NCBI GenBank assembly: GCA_014762645.1
Contig: JABURP010000119.1
Location: 18,832 to 82,831 of the forward strand
DNA: 64,000 nucleotides
Reading direction: 5' to 3'
From: Crocinitomicaceae bacterium
GTDB lineage: Bacteria > Bacteroidota > Bacteroidia > Flavobacteriales_D > Crocinitomicaceae
The notes under the pieces were generated by a model. It was not told where the DNA came from. It saw only the letters and a program-made list of their open reading frames with translations, and ran no database searches. The position numbers and the translations under genes are program-made. This document shows positions 61,160 to 64,000 of the stretch, piece by piece; the first letter of the stretch is position 1, and every line of letters begins with the position of its first letter.

Positions 61160-61697
61160 TTTCTTCTACAAATTTCTTCTCTATCAAAATCTTTCTCAAC
61201 ATCTTTTTTGCTCGTGAATATTGAGATTTGGAAGTACTTTCTGTTACTCCCAGTTGTTCTGCAATTTCTTTGTGTGAATAGCCTTCAATGGCAAATAGGT
61301 TAAACACTACTCTGTAACCTTCCGGGATTGATCTGATAATTTCAAGCAGATCCTCTGCGTTGATGGATTCAATTATATAATCTTTAGAATCCAATAAAAA
61401 ACTTACCGAATCAACATTTACATCCTTTTGATACTTTTTTGATCGCCGGTAGGAATCCAAGGCAGTGTTCACCATTATTCGTCTTACCCACCCCTCTAAA
61501 GAGCCCTTACTTTCGAAATCAGGAAGCTTCTTAAAAATCTTAATAAAACCTTCTTGCAAAACATCCTGAGCTTCCTCGTAATTATTGGTATAACGAAGGC
61601 AAACCCCCATCATTTTTTTAGCAAATAAATCATAGAACTTTTTCTGAGCAACAGGACTGCCAGACACACATTCTTTTACAAGCTGCTCTTCAGTCAT
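61143..61697 (-). CDS. ECF RNA polymerase sigma factor
   Basis: 184 residues, standard for ECF factors. Region 2: RYTNNYEEAQDVLQEGFIKIFKKL and GSLEGWVRRIMVNTALDSYRR. Region 4: YRVVFNLFAIEGYSHKEIAEQLG, TESTSKSQYSRAKKMLRK helix-turn-helix. It directs RNA polymerase to a specific stress or envelope regulon. Translationally coupled to the membrane anti-sigma-like protein. The regulated genes cannot be told from this window. Confidence 0.95.
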   Translation of the reverse strand: MTEEQLVKECVSGSPVAQKKFYDLFAKKMMGVCLRYTNNYEEAQDVLQEGFIKIFKKLPDFESKGSLEGWVRRIMVNTALDSYRRSKKYQKDVNVDSVSFLLDSKDYIIESINAEDLLEIIRSIPEGYRVVFNLFAIEGYSHKEIAEQLGVTESTSKSQYSRAKKMLRKILIEKKFVEESERGR

Positions 61698-61821
61698 AGT
61701 ACTCTTTCGTTAACAAGACTAATGTAATTAATTAAAAGTTGCACCGCCAATGAATTATTTTAAAACTTTATCTTTGGAATCCTCTTTTCAAGTTGAAAAG
61801 TTAACCGCTTCAGAAAACTAA

Positions 61822-63063
61822 ATGAAACCTTATAAACTCTTTTTTCTACTTGCTTTATTTTTCACTTCACAGGGTTATTCCAGGAACACAAAGTTAAAAT
61901 CAGGTATTTGGTATACTTCTTTTCAATTGTCTGAACAAGATCATCTGCCTGTTCTATTAGAACTAAAAAAAGAAAAAAAAGTGTTCCTTCTTAACATAAT
62001 CAACGGTTCAGAGCGTATTTTATTGGATAAAATGGAACAAAAAGGGGATTCTGTATTTTTAGATTTTCCTGCATTTGCATCTGAACTTCGGGCAAAAATC
62101 CACCATAAAAAATACATTACGGGCAGATGGTATAATCACGCAAAAAAAGGAAACTACTATTTACCATTTTGGTCGCGGTATCAATACGCCGACAAATACC
62201 CAAATACAGCTTCTGAAATTGATGTTGAGGGACGTTGGGAAGTAACATTTGATTATGACAAAGAGCCCGAAAAAGCAATTGGCCTTTTTCACAAAGATGT
62301 CATTAAAAGCTTCAGCGGTGAGCTTCTTGATAATCGTGTTACCGGTACTTTTATGACTGAAACGGGCGATTACAGATTTCTTGAAGGAGCAACAATTAAA
62401 GACAGTCTTTATTTATCTGCCTTTGATGGTTCCCATGCATTTTTGTTTAAAGCGCAACTAAGAGAAGATACATTGTGGGGTAAATTTTTATCAGGTAAAC
62501 ACTTTGCGTGTAATTGGTTTGCACTTAAAAATGACGCTTTTGAATTGCATCATCCGGATTCTTTGACCTTTGTCACTAATGACCAACCTATTTCATTTAT
62601 ACTACCTGATCTTAATGGTGAAGAATATAATTTTCCCGGTGACGCAGAAACAAATAAAGTAACACTCATTCAGATAATGGGAACATGGTGCCCAAACTGC
62701 CTGGATGAAAGTTTGTATTTAAAGCAGCTTTGCAAAACACATGGAGAAAATCTTCAGATCATCTCCGTCACTTTTGAAACACAAGAAAAATTAGCCGATA
62801 AAATTAACAAGGTTAAAGCTTATAGAGACAATCTGGAATTACCATTTAAGTTTTTAATTGGGGGAGATGCCTGTAAAAAATGTGCGACCGATCTGTTTCC
62901 AATGCTCAACAACATTATCTCCTTTCCAACGCTCGTATTTATTGATAAGAAAGGAGAAATACGAAAAATTCATACAGGGTTCAATGGCCCGGGTACTGGG
63001 CAGTACTATGAGCAGTTCGTTAATGAAACGAATCAATTCGTTTCAGAACTCATTGGCGAGTAA
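61822..63063 (+). CDS. Secreted TlpA-like thioredoxin-fold protein
   Basis: 413 residues with a signal peptide (MKPYKLFFLLALFFTSQGYS), an N-terminal beta-rich domain (~25-250) of the type preceding TlpA-like folds in this phylum, and a C-terminal thioredoxin domain (~265-410) with active-site WCPNC in MGTWCPNCLDES, and cis-proline segment FPTLVFID. Reducing or peroxide-handling role in the periplasm is likely. A second cysteine pair CKKC (~residue 353) lies in an insertion before the cis-proline strand. Convergent with rpiB, 8 bp apart. Confidence 0.9.
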   Translation: MKPYKLFFLLALFFTSQGYSRNTKLKSGIWYTSFQLSEQDHLPVLLELKKEKKVFLLNIINGSERILLDKMEQKGDSVFLDFPAFASELRAKIHHKKYITGRWYNHAKKGNYYLPFWSRYQYADKYPNTASEIDVEGRWEVTFDYDKEPEKAIGLFHKDVIKSFSGELLDNRVTGTFMTETGDYRFLEGATIKDSLYLSAFDGSHAFLFKAQLREDTLWGKFLSGKHFACNWFALKNDAFELHHPDSLTFVTNDQPISFILPDLNGEEYNFPGDAETNKVTLIQIMGTWCPNCLDESLYLKQLCKTHGENLQIISVTFETQEKLADKINKVKAYRDNLELPFKFLIGGDACKKCATDLFPMLNNIISFPTLVFIDKKGEIRKIHTGFNGPGTGQYYEQFVNETNQFVSELIGE

Positions 63064-63071
63064 TAAACGTT

Positions 63072-63506
63072 TCAACAAGAAATTTTGTCTACTCTTCTGG
63101 CATGACGCCCACCCTCAAATTCAGTATTCAGAAATGCGTCCACCATATTTAGCGCTTCTTCTTCTGAAATAAATCTTGCCGGCAAAGCAATGATATTGGC
63201 ATTATTATGTTGTCTTGCCAATTCAGCCACTTCTTGATTCCAACAAAGAGCCGACCGAACTCCGGTATGTTTGTTTACCGTCATATTAATACCGTTACCA
63301 CTTCCACAAATAACAATGCCCAACATATCTTCATTCTCCTGGACCATTTCTGCCACAGGATGCCCAAAGTCCGGATAATCAACACTATCCTCTGAATGGG
63401 TGCCAAAATCTTTGACTTTATACCCTTTCTCAACTAAATGAGCTACAACCGATATTTTTAGTTTATAACCTGCGTGGTCACAACCTATAGGAATCAACTT
63501 GTTCAT
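63072..63506 (-). CDS. rpiB: Ribose-5-phosphate isomerase B
   Basis: 144 residues. Family motifs: IGCDHAGYKLK with the catalytic aspartate/histidine region, GTHSEDSVDYPDFG, VICGSGNGINMTVNKHTGVRSALCW (catalytic Cys in CGSGNG), and HNNANIIALPARF. It interconverts ribose 5-phosphate and ribulose 5-phosphate in the pentose phosphate pathway. A TAACTTTG box lies 13 bp upstream. Confidence 0.95.
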   Translation of the reverse strand: MNKLIPIGCDHAGYKLKISVVAHLVEKGYKVKDFGTHSEDSVDYPDFGHPVAEMVQENEDMLGIVICGSGNGINMTVNKHTGVRSALCWNQEVAELARQHNNANIIALPARFISEEEALNMVDAFLNTEFEGGRHARRVDKISC

Positions 63507-63519
63507 GATGTGTTTTTTA

Positions 63520-63527
63520 CAAAGTTA
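63520..63527 (-). promoter_or_regulatory. -7 promoter box TAACTTTG for rpiB
   Basis: Exact TAnnTTTG on the minus strand, 13 bp before the rpiB ATG. Confidence 0.5.
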
Positions 63528-63880
63528 GCCTTTCTTATTTCCATCCATTCCATCCTTTGTTCATAATTATTAACATCTTTTTTCAATTTTTGATATCTTT
63601 AGTAAAACAGGCACATACAAAGGTTGACCATTATGAACAGTTATCAACTTAAGTTGTTAAGAAAGCGTTAATCATATTGTATTAAAATCGAATCAAAAGT
63701 TTTTTAATCCGGAAAATAATTACAGCTATAATTAATTTCGATTTTCGCCTGTTTAAAAGTGTGTTATTTGCTGGCGATTTATTGACAGTATTTTTGACTT
63801 TTTAACCGGAAAGAAATGAACAGCACTAAATTATTTTCAGATGTTAATAAACCTATACTATGTTGTAAGTAGGGGATTTG

Positions 63881-63888
63881 TAACTTTG
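63881..63888 (+). promoter_or_regulatory. -7 promoter box TAACTTTG for the gene at 63964
   Basis: Exact TAnnTTTG, giving a leader of about 70 bases to ATG 63964. Confidence 0.45.
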
Positions 63889-63963
63889 ATTGAATTTTAA
63901 CATATTATTGATAAGATTACAATTTCCAAAATCAACTTAAAATAGAACAGTAGTTATCAACAA

Positions 63964-64000
63964 ATGAACAGCCCTAATAATAATATAAATACATCTCTTC
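63964..64000 (+). CDS. Start of a gene cut by the window end
   Basis: ATG 63964 followed by 11 sense codons (NSPNNNINTSL) to the last base. A promoter box about 75 bp upstream supports it, but the identity of the gene cannot be judged from 12 residues. Confidence 0.4.
   Translation, partial: MNSPNNNINTSL

Larger units (their letters stand above)
63507..63963. other. 457 bp AT-rich intergenic region, divergent promoters
   Basis: Between divergent rpiB and the gene starting at 63964. It contains the two promoter boxes listed separately, several homopolymer runs, and repeats of TTATCAAC at 63639 and 63952 that are one or two mismatches from DnaA boxes. No open reading frame of credible quality. 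Confidence 0.6.

Overview
The window is a 64 kb chromosomal segment of a Bacteroidota bacterium, most likely a marine or freshwater member of the Flavobacteriales (the order is inferred, the phylum is well supported). The phylum is shown by type IX secretion (T9SS) cargo with type B (CHU_C / gliding-motility-associated) and type A C-terminal domains, PorP/SprF-family partners, a TonB receptor with an N-terminal carboxypeptidase-regulatory-like domain, two-component-propeller and Y_Y_Y sensor domains, DUF4175, AT-rich DNA, few Shine-Dalgarno sequences, and repeated TAnnTTTG -7 promoter boxes just upstream of genes.

Layout. 1-21 kb is a surface and secretion region: the 3' part of a giant SprB-repeat adhesin followed by its own PorP/SprF protein and a TonB-dependent receptor; a small zinc-ribbon protein; a secreted S9 peptidase; a protein that is little more than a signal peptide plus a type B T9SS domain; and, on the minus strand, a second cassette of CotH/lamin-tail type B cargo plus PorP/SprF. 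A lipoprotein and a DUF2490 protein follow. 21-24 kb holds rnr (RNase R) and ferritin. 24-31.3 kb is a four-gene signalling operon: YfiR-like periplasmic protein, TPR protein, HAMP-SpoIIE phosphatase, and a propeller / adenylyl cyclase / HD fusion. Two tandem secreted paralogues follow.

32-46 kb is mostly housekeeping: thyA-folA-topB, an SAM methyltransferase and mnmG, two parS-like palindromes in front of mnmG, ybeY, an RsbW-like ATPase, a large DUF4175 coiled-coil membrane protein, gltX-folB and tRNA-Cys. 46-47.5 kb looks accessory: a 39-residue membrane protein, a lipoprotein with an HExxH motif, and a decayed fragment of an IS21-type transposase.

47.5-64 kb holds a second SpoIIE phosphatase (with TPRs), a TPR protein, a multi-membrane-span protein, a glycosyltransferase / M48 peptidase / LemA operon, two tandem type A T9SS proteins, a second (membrane-anchored) CotH protein, a CapA-like phosphoesterase, an ECF sigma factor overlapping a transmembrane anti-sigma-like protein that ends in PKD and CHU_C domains, a TlpA-like thioredoxin, rpiB, and the first codons of a further gene.

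The two most promising undescribed systems are (a) the ECF sigma / membrane anti-sigma pair whose extracytoplasmic part carries a T9SS type B domain, possibly a sensor of T9SS state, and (b) the YfiR-TPR-SpoIIE-cyclase/HD operon, which could make and perhaps degrade cAMP within one polypeptide beside a partner-switching phosphatase. Both functions are inferred from domain content and gene order only.
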